Of a DNA stretch of 64,000 nt, positions 29,030-37,372 are shown in pieces. Numbering within the stretch: the first letter of the stretch is position 1; every line of letters begins with the position of its first letter. A model generated the notes under the pieces. The model saw only the letters and a list, made by a program, of their open reading frames with translations, had not been told where the DNA came from and searched no databases. The position numbers were made by a program, and so were the translations under genes. Source of the DNA: Phytohabitans maris (lineage in GTDB: Bacteria; Actinomycetota; Actinomycetes; Mycobacteriales; Micromonosporaceae); assembly GCF_031085175.1 (NCBI RefSeq), contig NZ_JAVHUY010000044.1, positions 1-64,000 on the forward strand, given 5' to 3'.

Positions 29030-30399
29030 CGCTCTATCTTGCCAGGCAGCCTTACCTGCTCGACCACGTCGTGTGCGTCACCCTGGCGGGCACCGTTTTG
29101 CCGGATCGGCTGGTCGAGCGGCGCCGGCGGCTGGGTGCGGGCGGCGGCGGCCACGGTGGCGTTGAACCGGTCGGTGCTCGGCCACTGGGTCACCGCCAGC
29201 AGGATCAGCACCACACCGGCCATGCTCCAGAGGCCGACCACGCGGGGGATCGGGTTGTGCTCGGCGAGCACGCCGGTGGCGAGCACGGCCGCGCCCTGCA
29301 TGATCTGGGTGCCGCTCTGCATCACGCCGAACGCCCGGGCCCGAAAGCCGTGCGGCAGCGCCTGCACGAACAGGCCGTTGGCCGCCGGCATCATGCCGGC
29401 GACGGCGAAGCCGCAGATCGCCGCCATCACCGCGATCCCCACGGCCGAGGGGCCGAAGAAGGCGGGTACGAGCGACAAGGGCGCCAGCACCGCGAACGGC
29501 CGGATCAGCGCACGCCGCACGTCGGGCCGGAGCAGCCGGGCGGTGACGAGGCCGCCGATGATGTATCCCGCTGGGCTGGCCGCCATGATCAGGCCTTGCG
29601 AGACACCCCGCTCCGCCTCGGTCGCGCCCAGTGTGGCGGCCCAGGCGGCGGCCAGGCCCTCGGGCACGATCGCGAAGAGCATGGCGGCGAAGACGAGCAC
29701 GGCGATCGCGCGCAGCACCGGCGTACCGAAGACGATCCGGAAGCCGTCGGCCGTCTCCCGGAGCAGGTGGCTGCGGTGTGCCGCGGTCATCGCCGGCGGC
29801 CAGGCGCGCACGCCGAAGCGGATCAGCACGGCCGACACCGCGTACGTGCCGGCGTCGATCGCCAGCGCCAGCCGGGGGTTGACGGCTGCGATGGCGGCGC
29901 CCGCGAGGTAGCCGGCGACCTGGGCGGCCTGGCCGGTGGTGAGGTTGACCGAGAGGCCCACCACGAGGCGGTCACCGGTCAGGATCAGCGGGAGCAGCGC
30001 CGAGCGGGCGGCCTGGGACGGCGGGTTGGCCAGCGTGCAGAGGAAGATCACGACGAGGAGCAGCGGCGCCGGCATCTCGATGAGCGCGATCGATCCGATC
30101 AGCACCATGCGGACCAGGTCGGCGGTGACCATGACCGTCCGGTACGGGTGGCGCTCGGCGACCGTGGCCAGCAGCGGGCCGCCCAGCAGCCACGGCAGGT
30201 AGCTGATCGCGAAGGCGGCGGCCGACATCGCCACGGACTGGGTCTGGTCGTAGACCAGCACGGTGACCGCGGCCTTGGCAACGTAGTCGCCGATCCAGGA
30301 CAGCGCGCTCGCGAGAAAGACCGCTCGATACTCCGGCTGGCTGAACACCTCACGGAAGGTGGCCTGCCGTTCGGCGGCGGCGCGTGCCTCGTCGGACAC
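29026..30399 (-). CDS. MFS transporter, EntS/MFS_3-like exporter
   Basis: 457 aa with about 12 hydrophobic segments. N-terminal [28 protein letters not shown] and [15 protein letters not shown] resemble the enterobactin-exporter-type MFS_3 group. A ~45-residue polar tail ends at LPGKIER and overlaps the glbO start by 4 bp. Substrate unknown; many relatives export siderophores or drugs. Promoter expected in the 226-bp gap before 30626, which also has CTATCT...AGATAG arms around 30460-30484. Confidence 0.85.
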   Translation of the reverse strand: MSDEARAAAERQATFREVFSQPEYRAVFLASALSWIGDYVAKAAVTVLVYDQTQSVAMSAAAFAISYLPWLLGGPLLATVAERHPYRTVMVTADLVRMVLIGSIALIEMPAPLLLVVIFLCTLANPPSQAARSALLPLILTGDRLVVGLSVNLTTGQAAQVAGYLAGAAIAAVNPRLALAIDAGTYAVSAVLIRFGVRAWPPAMTAAHRSHLLRETADGFRIVFGTPVLRAIAVLVFAAMLFAIVPEGLAAAWAATLGATEAERGVSQGLIMAASPAGYIIGGLVTARLLRPDVRRALIRPFAVLAPLSLVPAFFGPSAVGIAVMAAICGFAVAGMMPAANGLFVQALPHGFRARAFGVMQSGTQIMQGAAVLATGVLAEHNPIPRVVGLWSMAGVVLILLAVTQWPSTDRFNATVAAAARTQPPAPLDQPIRQNGARQGDAHDVVEQVRLPGKIER

Positions 30400-30625
30400 C
30401 GTGAAGCCTCCATGGTCCCGTCCGGGCCGTCACTTGTGGTGACACCGCCGGGGAACGCTATCTAGACGGAAAGGCGAGATAGTCGTGACGCTCCGCCATG
30501 GAGCTATTCACGAATTCTGCCCGATCGTCTGACAACTCGCTAGGGCGAACGGGTGGTCCGTCGCCTGGACGACTGAACGAACGGACGATACCTGACTGTC
30601 CACCTGGCGCGCGACCCGTGAGACG

Positions 30626-31672
30626 CTAGGTGGCACCGCCCCTGGTCTCGCCCTCGCCGTTCGGGGTCGAGGGGCGGGGATACATCCGGGTTGCGGCGAT
30701 CCGTGCGGTGATGCCGGATGACTCCAGCGCCTCGGTCAGCCGGCGGCGCAGCTCGCGGCCGACGTCGAACTGGCCGTCGGCGGTGGTCTTCGCGATCGTA
30801 CGGATCACCGCGCCGTCCACAGTGATCTGCTCGACGCCCAGTACGTCTGGCGGGTCCACGAAGTGCCCGGCCAGGTCCGGGTCCTCGGCGACCTCGGCGG
30901 CGGCGGCCCGCATGACCGAGGTGGCCTCCTCGACGCCGGCGAAGCCGATCGGCATGTCCACGATGACCATCGCCCAGCCCTGGCTCTTGTTGCCGACCCG
31001 GATGATCTCGCCGTTGCGGATGTACCAGAGCACGCCCCGCCCGTCCCGCACGGTGGTGATGCGCAGCCCCACCGCCTCCACGATCCCGGTCGCCTCGCCC
31101 AGGTCGACGGTGTCGCCCACGCCGTACTGGTCTTCCAGCAGCATGAAGACGCCCGAGATCACGTCCTTGACCAGCGACTGCGCGCCGAAGCCGAGCGCCA
31201 CACCGGCGATGCCCGCGCTGGCGAGCAGCGGCGCCAGGTTGAAGTTGAGCTCGGAGAGAATCAGCAGCACGGCGATCGAGAAGACCACCGCGGTCACGCT
31301 GCTGCGCAGCACCGACCCGATCGCCTCGGCCCGCTGCCGGCGCCGCTCCGGCATGACCGCGCTCTGGTCGCTGGCGCTCGGCGCGCTCGGGATCCGCTCG
31401 CGCAGCGGCCGGAGGATGGTCGGCACCGAGGTGCGCGTCGAGGTGCGGACCAGTCGCTTGATCATGCGCTGCGCGATCCAGCGGATCAGGAACGCGACGA
31501 GCAGGATCAGGATGATGCGGAGCGGCTTGATGAAGATCCAGAAGCTGCTCTCGGACAGCCAGGCGTTGCCGGTCAGGTCGTACACCTGCTTGCAGAAGGC
31601 GTCCTCCCGGCAGTCCACGCTGACGGTGGGCGTCGGGTCCGGGGTCGGGGCGGCGAGGAGGGCGGCTATCAC
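30626..31672 (-). CDS. Mechanosensitive channel, MscS family
   Basis: About 348 aa. TM helix FWIFIKPLRIILILLVAFLIRW, a Pro/Ser cytosolic loop (LRERIPSAPSASDQS), then TM2-TM3 with SSVTAVVFSIAVLLILSEL and the pore-lining ASAGIAGVALGFGAQSLVKD, the MscS signature. The beta domain has YGVGDTVDLGEATGIVE and the C-terminal domain is of the YnaI/YkuT type. It opens on membrane tension to release solutes. GTG 31672 has AAGG upstream; an in-frame ATG at 31756 would add 28 residues. Cys pair C-REDAF-C lies near the outer N-terminus. Confidence 0.87.
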   Translation of the reverse strand: MIAALLAAPTPDPTPTVSVDCREDAFCKQVYDLTGNAWLSESSFWIFIKPLRIILILLVAFLIRWIAQRMIKRLVRTSTRTSVPTILRPLRERIPSAPSASDQSAVMPERRRQRAEAIGSVLRSSVTAVVFSIAVLLILSELNFNLAPLLASAGIAGVALGFGAQSLVKDVISGVFMLLEDQYGVGDTVDLGEATGIVEAVGLRITTVRDGRGVLWYIRNGEIIRVGNKSQGWAMVIVDMPIGFAGVEEATSVMRAAAAEVAEDPDLAGHFVDPPDVLGVEQITVDGAVIRTIAKTTADGQFDVGRELRRRLTEALESSGITARIAATRMYPRPSTPNGEGETRGGAT

Positions 31673-31940
31673 GTGTGCCTTAGTACCGCACCGGTGTCGC
31701 GGTGGCGAGGCGGGGGCGGGCGCACTGCGGACCATCTCACCGGATAAACCGGTCATCTTGCCACGGGAAACCTAAGCTTCATGAGGTAGGCCCCCATAAG
31801 TACGTGCAATTCTCCTACCTATCAGGGACTATTGGCGCACGGATGCCGGTGATCTGCCGGTGTCGGCCGCGGTCACCGACGGCCCGCGGCGGGCTGGTCT
31901 GACAGGGAGCTGGTCTGCGGGACCTGGAGAGGTGAGCGCG

Positions 31941-32468
31941 ATGCCTGACATACGACCCACGGTGGGCTCAGGAGCATTAGTCCTCAATGCCACTTACGAG
32001 CCGCTGTGTGTCGTGTCAGTGCGAAGAGCCGCGATCCTTGTCCTGTCCGCGAAAGCGGTCTGCGTCGCCGACGGCGACGGCATCCTGCACAGCGCCCGCC
32101 ACGACCTGCCGGTCCCCTCGGTGGTGCGGCTGACCCGCTACGTGCGGGTGCCCTACCGCAGCCACGTCGGCCTCTCCCGGCGGGCCATCTTCGCCCGCGA
32201 CGGCTGGCGCTGCGCCTACTGCCGGGGCCCGGCCGAGACCATCGACCACGTCTTCCCGCGCAGCCGTGGCGGGCGGCACGCCTGGGAAAACGTCGTGGCC
32301 GCCTGCGCCAAGTGCAACCACGCCAAGGGTGACCGCACCCCGGCGGAGCTCGGCTGGCGCCTGCACGCGCTGCCCGCGGCGCCGAAAGGGATGGCCTGGC
32401 GAGTACTCGGGCACCGCGCCCCGGACCCACGCTGGGCCGACTGGCTCGACCTCCCCGAAGCGGCGTAG
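31941..32468 (+). CDS. HNH endonuclease
   Basis: 175 aa. N-terminal GALVLNATYEPLCVVSVRRA is typical of the actinobacterial HNH family. The nuclease core is FARDGWRCAYCRG, then ETIDHVFPRSRGGRHAWENV and ACAKCNHAKGD: two CxxC zinc knuckles framing His-Asn-His. Single conserved chromosomal gene in many actinobacteria; role not settled (DNA metabolism likely). ATG 31941 follows GAGAGGTG; the same frame opens at 31860 without a ribosome site. A perfect hairpin terminator overlaps its stop. Confidence 0.9.
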   Translation: MPDIRPTVGSGALVLNATYEPLCVVSVRRAAILVLSAKAVCVADGDGILHSARHDLPVPSVVRLTRYVRVPYRSHVGLSRRAIFARDGWRCAYCRGPAETIDHVFPRSRGGRHAWENVVAACAKCNHAKGDRTPAELGWRLHALPAAPKGMAWRVLGHRAPDPRWADWLDLPEAA

Positions 32469-32485
32469 ACGCCGCTTTTGTTGTC
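32458..32485 (+). terminator. Intrinsic-type terminator of the HNH gene
   Basis: AAGCGGCG TAGA CGCCGCTT: a perfect 8-bp stem with 4-nt loop followed by TTGTTGT. The HNH stop codon TAG lies in the loop. It points into the convergent sortase gene. Confidence 0.75.
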
Positions 32486-32545
32486 TCCGGGTTGGGCTCC
32501 GGGCCGCGCCCAGCTGCGGGCACACGCCCCGGTGCCCGCCCGGTG

Positions 32546-33151
32546 TCACGCCGTGCGGGCCCGCACCAGCGAGGCGAAGACGACCACGTTGTCCTCGTAC
32601 CCGGTCTCGCCGCCCACCCATCGCCCACCGCAGGTGATCAGGCGCAGACCGGGGCGGCTGAAGTCGGCGTAGAGGCGGCCGGCGGGGAGCTCGGTCTTGC
32701 CGAAGCGCTCCACCGTGTTCACCTCGAAGACCGCGACCGACCGGTCCCGCCGGGTGACCTCGATGGTCGCGCCCGGCCGGAGCCGCCGCAGGTCGTGAAA
32801 GACCGCCGGCCCGGTGCGGCTGTCCACGTGCCCCACGATGATCGCCGGCCCGAACTGTCCCGGCGTGGGGCTCTCGTCGTACCAGCCGGCCTCGTGCCGC
32901 CGGGTCGCCTCCGGTACCGCGATCGTGCCGTCGTCGGCCAGGCCCACACCGTGTACGGGGGCGCGCAGCTGGATCGACGGGATCGCGATCCGGATCGGGC
33001 GGCTCGGCTCCAGTACCGGAAACTCCAGCGGCGGCGGCCTGCTCTCCGGCTGCCCCCAGGAGGGGAGCTCGACCTGGCCCAGCCCCAGCCCGATCGCGAA
33101 CACCCCGACCAGCACGAGCGCCCCGGCGGCCAGCCGGGTGCCCGCGGGCAC
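32546..33151 (-). CDS. Class F sortase
   Basis: 201 aa. N-terminal membrane anchor (LAAGALVLVGVFAIGLGLG), then the sortase barrel: RIAIPSIQLRAPVHGVGL, catalytic His108 in IIVGHVDS and Cys174 in LITCGG. The catalytic Arg is not obvious: the usual R-Y-x-D-N region reads GYEDNVVV, with Arg177 the nearest candidate. Class F sortases of actinobacteria cleave LPxTG-like signals and attach proteins to the wall. Starts 4 bases after the preceding gene, whose product carries a sorting-signal-like tail. Confidence 0.88.
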   Translation of the reverse strand: MPAGTRLAAGALVLVGVFAIGLGLGQVELPSWGQPESRPPPLEFPVLEPSRPIRIAIPSIQLRAPVHGVGLADDGTIAVPEATRRHEAGWYDESPTPGQFGPAIIVGHVDSRTGPAVFHDLRRLRPGATIEVTRRDRSVAVFEVNTVERFGKTELPAGRLYADFSRPGLRLITCGGRWVGGETGYEDNVVVFASLVRARTA

Positions 33152-33155
33152 GGGG

Positions 33156-33641
33156 CTACACGCGCCGGCGGCGCAGCGCGAGCAGTCCGAGCCCGGCCAC
33201 CACGGCGGCCAGCCCGCCGCCGGTGAGCACCAGGGGGGTGCTCGTGCCGCCGGCCGTACCGCCGCCGCCCGTGGCCGGACCCTTCGTGGGGTGCTCCATG
33301 CCGAGGACGTACATGGTGGTGGTGGCCGAGCTGCCGTTCGCGCAGGAGAGCTTGACCTCGTAGTCGCCGGGCCGGGTGTCGCTGGGGACCGTCACCGCCG
33401 CCACGACGAACCCGTGCTCGGGCGCCATCTTCACCTCGCCGAACGCCTTCGACCGGGCGACCGCGTCGTTGAGGTTCTCCTGGCAGCTGCCGCGGATGCC
33501 GACCCGGTACCCGGCCTGGATGCTGCTCGGATTGACCTCGACCCAGGCCCCGTCGGCGTAGGCGGGTGCGGGCAGGGCCAGGCAAGCCATGGCCACCATG
33601 CCCAGGGCCGCGGCGGAGCGACCCATCGTGAAAGCCCTCAT
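33156..33641 (-). CDS. Secreted protein with LVLTG sorting-like tail, likely sortase substrate
   Basis: 161 aa. Signal peptide (AAALGMVAMACLALPAPAYA) is followed by an Ig-like domain of about 85 residues with a Cys pair (C53, C100) and VPSDTRPGDYEVKLSC. A Gly/Thr linker follows, then LVLTG (137-141), hydrophobic GGLAAVVAGLGLLAL and RRRRV. The motif-helix-Arg order is that of a cell-wall sorting signal with LVLTG in place of LPxTG. It sits 4 bases upstream of sortase F in one operon. Alternative start: ATG 5 codons in. Confidence 0.75.
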   Translation of the reverse strand: MRAFTMGRSAAALGMVAMACLALPAPAYADGAWVEVNPSSIQAGYRVGIRGSCQENLNDAVARSKAFGEVKMAPEHGFVVAAVTVPSDTRPGDYEVKLSCANGSSATTTMYVLGMEHPTKGPATGGGGTAGGTSTPLVLTGGGLAAVVAGLGLLALRRRRV

Positions 33642-33742
33642 GAGAGGGATCTTCGCACCCGTGTACCCACAAATCAGTGGAAAGCGGTCAAGTTACCCGC
33701 GCATGCCGCTCCGGAAACGCCAGCCGATACAAACTAGGGGGC

Positions 33743-35182
33743 ATGGCTGATCTACACGATCTCACCGCTCTCGAGCAGGCCAGTGCGATCCGCCGGGGCG
33801 AGGTGTCCAGCGCCGAACTGGTCGACCACTACCTGGCGCGGATCGAGGCGCACGGCGACACGGTGGGGGCGTTCGTCACGGTCACCGCGGAGCAGGCGCG
33901 CGCCCAGGCCAAGACGGCCGACGGCGCGCCGGCCGAAGGGCGCCCGCCACTGCACGGCGTACCCACGGCGATCAAGGACCTGACGATGACGGCGGGGGTG
34001 CGTACGACGCTCGGCTCGGCCGCGTTCGCCGACTTCGTACCGCCGGTCGACGCCGACGTGGTCGCCCTGCTCCGTGGGGCCGGCACGGTCAGCCTCGGCA
34101 AGACCACCACCTCCGAGCTGGGCATCTCGCTCTACTCCGAGGGCGAGGTCGCCCCGCCGGCCCGCAACCCCTGGGGCCTCGCGTACACGGCCGGCGGTTC
34201 CAGCGGTGGCGCGGCCGCGGCGGTGGCGGCCGGGCTGGTGCCGTTCGCGCAGGGCTCCGACGGCGGCGGCTCGGTGCGCATCCCGGCGGCGCTGTGCGGG
34301 CTGGTCGGGGTCAAGCCCAGCCGCGGCGTGGTGTCCGGCGGGCCGCTCGGCTTCGGCGCGTTCGGGCTGCCGACGGCCGGCCCGCTGGCCCGCACGGTGA
34401 CCGACGCGGCGGCGCTGCTCGACGCGATGGCCGTACCCGTGGCCGGCGAGCCCTACCTCGCCCCGCCGCCGCCCGACGGCGGCTACCTGGCCGCGGCCCG
34501 GCGCCCCGGCTCGCGGCTGCGGGTCGGGCGCTTCACCACCCCGATGCTCGCCGGGGACCAGCCGGTGGACCCCGCCTGCGCCGGCGCCGTCGACATGGCC
34601 GCCGCCGCGCTGGCCGGCGCCGGCCACGAGGTGGTCGACGTCCCGCCGCCGCTCGGGCCCGAGGTCTGGCCGCTCTTCGAGACCATCTGGTACGTGCTGG
34701 CGCTGGCCCCCGTGCCACCGGACCGTGAGCCGCGGCTGCTGCCACTGACCCGGCTCATGCGCGAGCGCGGCGCGGCGGTCACCGTGCCCCAGCTGATGAC
34801 CACGCTCGCCGAGTTGCAGATACAGGTGCGCCGGGGCGTGCACGCCACCGCCGGGTACGACCTGCTGCTCTGCCCCACGCTCGCGATGCCGCAGGCGCGG
34901 GTCGGCTCGTTCACGGCGGCCGGCGACCCGGCGCTCGACTTCGACATGCAGCGGCGGTTCTCCCCGTACTGCGCGGTGTTCAACGTCACCGGCCAGCCCT
35001 CGGTCTCGCTGCCGGTCACGCAGGTCGACGGGATGCCCGTCGGCGTACTGCTGACCGGCCGCCCCGGCGCGGACGGCGCGCTGCTCGCGGCGGCCGCCGA
35101 GCTGGAGGCGTCCCTGGGATGGGGGGATCGGCACCCCGAGATCTGGCGAGCGACGCCCTCCGCTACCGTGAACGGCGTCTGA
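33743..35182 (+). CDS. Amidase signature family hydrolase
   Basis: 479 aa. The Ser-cisSer-Lys triad is visible: Lys78 in PTAIKDL, Ser153/154 in AGGSSGGAAAAVA and the nucleophile Ser177 in GSDGGGSVRIPA. The C-terminal block GQPSVSLPVTQVDGMPVGVLL is typical. Hydrolyses an amide or carries out GatA-like chemistry; no gatB/gatC nearby, so a free-standing amidase. ATG 33743 (MADLHDL) after GGGGGC is preferred over a longer frame from 33677. Confidence 0.92.
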   Translation: MADLHDLTALEQASAIRRGEVSSAELVDHYLARIEAHGDTVGAFVTVTAEQARAQAKTADGAPAEGRPPLHGVPTAIKDLTMTAGVRTTLGSAAFADFVPPVDADVVALLRGAGTVSLGKTTTSELGISLYSEGEVAPPARNPWGLAYTAGGSSGGAAAAVAAGLVPFAQGSDGGGSVRIPAALCGLVGVKPSRGVVSGGPLGFGAFGLPTAGPLARTVTDAAALLDAMAVPVAGEPYLAPPPPDGGYLAAARRPGSRLRVGRFTTPMLAGDQPVDPACAGAVDMAAAALAGAGHEVVDVPPPLGPEVWPLFETIWYVLALAPVPPDREPRLLPLTRLMRERGAAVTVPQLMTTLAELQIQVRRGVHATAGYDLLLCPTLAMPQARVGSFTAAGDPALDFDMQRRFSPYCAVFNVTGQPSVSLPVTQVDGMPVGVLLTGRPGADGALLAAAAELEASLGWGDRHPEIWRATPSATVNGV

Positions 35183-35198
35183 GTCAGGAGTGTTGTCC

Positions 35199-35528
35199 GT
35201 GTCTGTAACCGAGACGGTGCTCGTCTTCGCCGGCATACCGCTGGCGATCGTGCTCGTGATCTCCGGCCTGGCCGCCCTCGGTGGTGGCCGTGCGGCCAAG
35301 CGCTACCGGCCGGGTCGCCCGTTCGACTTCGCCCCGGTGTGGTTCCTGGCCGCGCCGGAGCAGCTGGTCGGTGCCGAGACGGCTGGCGCCGAGGCCGCGC
35401 ACGCGGAGCTGCCCGCCGGCACGCCGTCGCCCGCCGCGCTGCCCGCCGGGCCGTCTGTGGCAAAGGGCGAGCTCGTAGCGGCGCCGACACGGGTCGGACC
35501 GACGGGAGGCGCAAGTGACCGCTGGTGA
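35199..35528 (+). CDS. Small membrane protein, conserved hypothetical
   Basis: 109 aa. One N-terminal TM helix (TETVLVFAGIPLAIVLVISGLAAL) is followed by a basic stretch (GGGRAAKRYRPGRPFDFAPVWFL) and a low-complexity Ala/Pro/Thr tail. AGGAG at 35186-35190 favours GTG 35199 over the GTG at 35190. Its 3' end overlaps the DUF5130 start by 14 bp, so they are a pair, possibly a membrane partner and a soluble or exported factor. Function unknown. Confidence 0.75.
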   Translation: MSVTETVLVFAGIPLAIVLVISGLAALGGGRAAKRYRPGRPFDFAPVWFLAAPEQLVGAETAGAEAAHAELPAGTPSPAALPAGPSVAKGELVAAPTRVGPTGGASDRW

Positions 35529-35934
35529 CCACCCGGCCGAGGGCGGCACGGCCGTCCGTTCCGGCGTGCTCGACGGGCCGTTCAACACCCGGCAGCTGCT
35601 CCGCCTCGACGAGGCGCTGCGCGTGGCCGACCGCTCCACGGGCCTGACCTTCAGTGTCTACATGGGAGACCTGGACGAGCCGGTCCGCGGCCACGCGGAA
35701 AAGCTGCACGCCCAGCTCGCCGACCCGGACCGCAGCGTGCTCATCGCGGTGTCACCCAACCAGCGCGTCCTGGAGATCGTCACCGGCGCGGTGGCCCGCA
35801 AGCGCATCCTCGACCGCGACGCCAAGCTCGCCGCCCTGTCGATGGTCGCCGCGTTCGGTGGCGGCGACCTGGCCGGCGGCGTCATCAGCGGCCTGGACCA
35901 GCTGGCCACCCACGCCGGCCGCGCCCGCGCCTAG
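35515..35934 (+). CDS. DUF5130 (TPM-like) protein
   Basis: 139 aa. Sequence FNTRQLLRLDEALRVADRSTGLTFSVYMGDL and VLIAVSPNQRVLEIVTG identify the actinobacterial DUF5130 family, related to TPM-domain proteins. No signal peptide or membrane helix. Role unknown. GTG 35515 lies inside the end of the upstream small membrane gene, implying coupled translation. A long non-coding gap follows. Confidence 0.85.
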   Translation: MTAGDHPAEGGTAVRSGVLDGPFNTRQLLRLDEALRVADRSTGLTFSVYMGDLDEPVRGHAEKLHAQLADPDRSVLIAVSPNQRVLEIVTGAVARKRILDRDAKLAALSMVAAFGGGDLAGGVISGLDQLATHAGRARA

Positions 35935-36001
35935 CCAGCAGTCGGGGTCCGGGTCACCGCAGTCACTTCAGCTAGATGTGCTCCGGTCCGCGCCGGCGGG
36001 A

Positions 36002-36250
36002 GACCGCATGCGCGGGTGCTTTCCCGCGGGCACCGCTGTGGCCCTCGGCGAGCTGGCGCTCGCCGAGTTCCCCGGCCGCCGCTGCCGGGGTCCGCGAGAC
36101 AAGCCCAGCCCGGCCGGCTCTCGGGTCGAGCTCGACCCGCGCCGGACGGCGTCGGAGTAGCGCCCGCGCCGAGTCCGCGACCGCCGAGCCGGGCGGCTGC
36201 GGTGTGTGTGCGCGAAGCTCTCGAGCTGCACGCACAGACGGGGCAGACCG
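36002..36250 (-). repeat. Dispersed intergenic element, copy B
   Basis: Reverse complement of the 26965-27255 element in the same block order. The identical 23-nt block is at 36014-36036, GACCGCATGCGCGGG at 36002-36016, and the ~36-nt block ends near 36246. Slightly shorter than copy A, lacking its ~30-bp tandem units. Also between convergent genes. Confidence 0.6.
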
Positions 36251-36447
36251 AGAGCTTCCCCGCGCACACGTCGACGAGCGCTGCGCGGTCCCGCGACCCG
36301 GCGCCATCCCGATGGTCCGGAGCGCACACCGGAGGCAGGAGCGGGGTCACCGCGACCGAACGCGGAGGGTGCGGCCGCGAGACCCGCCGTCCGGACCGTC
36401 CGCGTTCACCAGCCCCGTCCGCCACTCGCCCCACGGGCGGCCATCGA

Positions 36448-36494
36448 GATCGTGGTACATAGGTGCCCCGCAGGGGCACTGGAATACCACGATC
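36448..36494. repeat. 47-bp palindromic repeat, copy 2
   Basis: GATCGTGGTAC...GTACCACGATC-type hairpin with inner arms TAGGTGCCCC and GGGGCACTGG. It is the reverse complement of 1926-1973 with few changes. Near it lies the same TCGCGGCCC-type block seen beside copy 1. Confidence 0.65.
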
Positions 36495-36631
36495 GCCGCG
36501 GACCCCCGCCTTCCCCGCGTCGATCAACGAAAGGCTCGCGGCCCAGCAATCGCCACCGGTGGCCGATCCTTCACCGTGGACAAGATCGGATGGCCCAACA
36601 CGGCCGGCTCCACTCAAGGCGAGCGGCATCG

Positions 36632-36661
36632 GGTCCGGACCACGGCGGGCGTCGCGGTAGC
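36632..36661 (+). repeat. 30-nt dispersed repeat, copy 2
   Basis: Begins GGTCCGGACCACGGCGGGCG. Differs from copy 3 (52308-52337) at one position and from copy 1 (2009-2038) at about four. Confidence 0.65.
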
Positions 36662-36708
36662 TTTTGAACCGCACCTCGGACCTGCGGCGAAGCGCGGGGG
36701 AAGGGGGG

Positions 36709-37146
36709 TCAGCCGGCAGCCGGAAAGCGCTCGCGAAAGCGGGCGTCGTCCTCGTCCACGATCGGGTCGCCGGCGTCCGCGAGATAGAACGCGAGGAACG
36801 TGCTCGCCGCGTCGCCGCCGTCGAGCAGGTCGCGCCAGGTCCAGAGGTTGGGGTGCGGGATGTGGGTCGCCGCCCCGGCCGGGGTGAGGCGGGCGACGGC
36901 CTCGGCGAACCGCTCGCGGTCCATCCGGAAGACGCCAGTGCCCGCCACGTAGCCGCAGACCGAGGCCATCACCACCGCCGGCAGCGGCCGCGCCGCGCCG
37001 GGCGGGTTGACGTGGCCGAAGGTCAGCTCGGCGCCGTCCTTGCGGGCCACGCCGTGCGCCACCGGCGGGACGTACCCGGGGATGCCGGCCGCGTACCGCT
37101 CCTGGGCCGCGCGCAGCTCGTCGTCGGTCGCCCACGCCTCGGTCAT
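36709..37146 (-). CDS. Hypothetical protein
   Basis: 145 aa, soluble, no known domain. Starts MTEAWATDDELRAAQERYAAG and contains GVARKDGAELTFGHVNPPG, an Ala/Val-rich segment (PLPAVVMASVCGYVAG) and an acidic C-terminal region (DAGDPIVDEDDARFRERFP). His and Trp cluster in THIPHPNLWTWRDLL. ATG 37146 overlaps the stop of the upstream zinc-ribbon gene (ATGA), so the two form a coupled pair. No function inferred. Confidence 0.65.
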   Translation of the reverse strand: MTEAWATDDELRAAQERYAAGIPGYVPPVAHGVARKDGAELTFGHVNPPGAARPLPAVVMASVCGYVAGTGVFRMDRERFAEAVARLTPAGAATHIPHPNLWTWRDLLDGGDAASTFLAFYLADAGDPIVDEDDARFRERFPAAG

Positions 37147-37346
37147 CCGCCGCTCCTCCCGCTCCGGCCAGATCCTAGAGGCAGCCGCCCCGGTGCCTCC
37201 GCGAAGGCGAGGACCTGCACCCACCGGTGCCCGCAGCCGCACCGCCGGTATCGCACCAGCCCTTCCGACGTGTGGTGCGTCGACTCGGTCTCGGCCAGCG
37301 CGGCGGGGCACCCGCACCGGTCGCAGAACTCCATCCGCCCGTCCAT
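37143..37346 (-). CDS. Small zinc-ribbon-like protein
   Basis: 67 aa. MEFCDRCGCPAALAE and RRCGCGHRW form a CxxC...CxC pattern expected to bind one zinc ion; a Gly/Ser/Arg tail follows. Start is ATG 37346 or the in-frame ATG 37334 (MEFC). Overlaps the next gene by ATGA, which argues it is real. Only 26 bases separate it from the divergent CGNR regulator. Function unknown; size and motif suggest a nucleic-acid-binding or scaffold role. Confidence 0.6.
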   Translation of the reverse strand: MDGRMEFCDRCGCPAALAETESTHHTSEGLVRYRRCGCGHRWVQVLAFAEAPGRLPLGSGRSGRSGG

Positions 37347-37372
37347 GCCACCAAGCCTGGTGTAATGGGCTT

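Larger units (their letters stand above)
35935..36708. other. 774-bp convergent intergenic region with dispersed repeats
   Basis: Between the stops of DUF5130 and a minus-strand hypothetical gene. Frames here are Arg/Pro/Ser-rich without domains. It contains copy B of the ~290-bp element (36002-36250, inverted), the second 47-bp palindrome (36448-36494), a block shared with 1868-1905 (TCGATC...TCGCGGCCC, near 36520-36546) and copy 2 of the 30-nt repeat (36632-36661). I see no gene. Confidence 0.65.
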
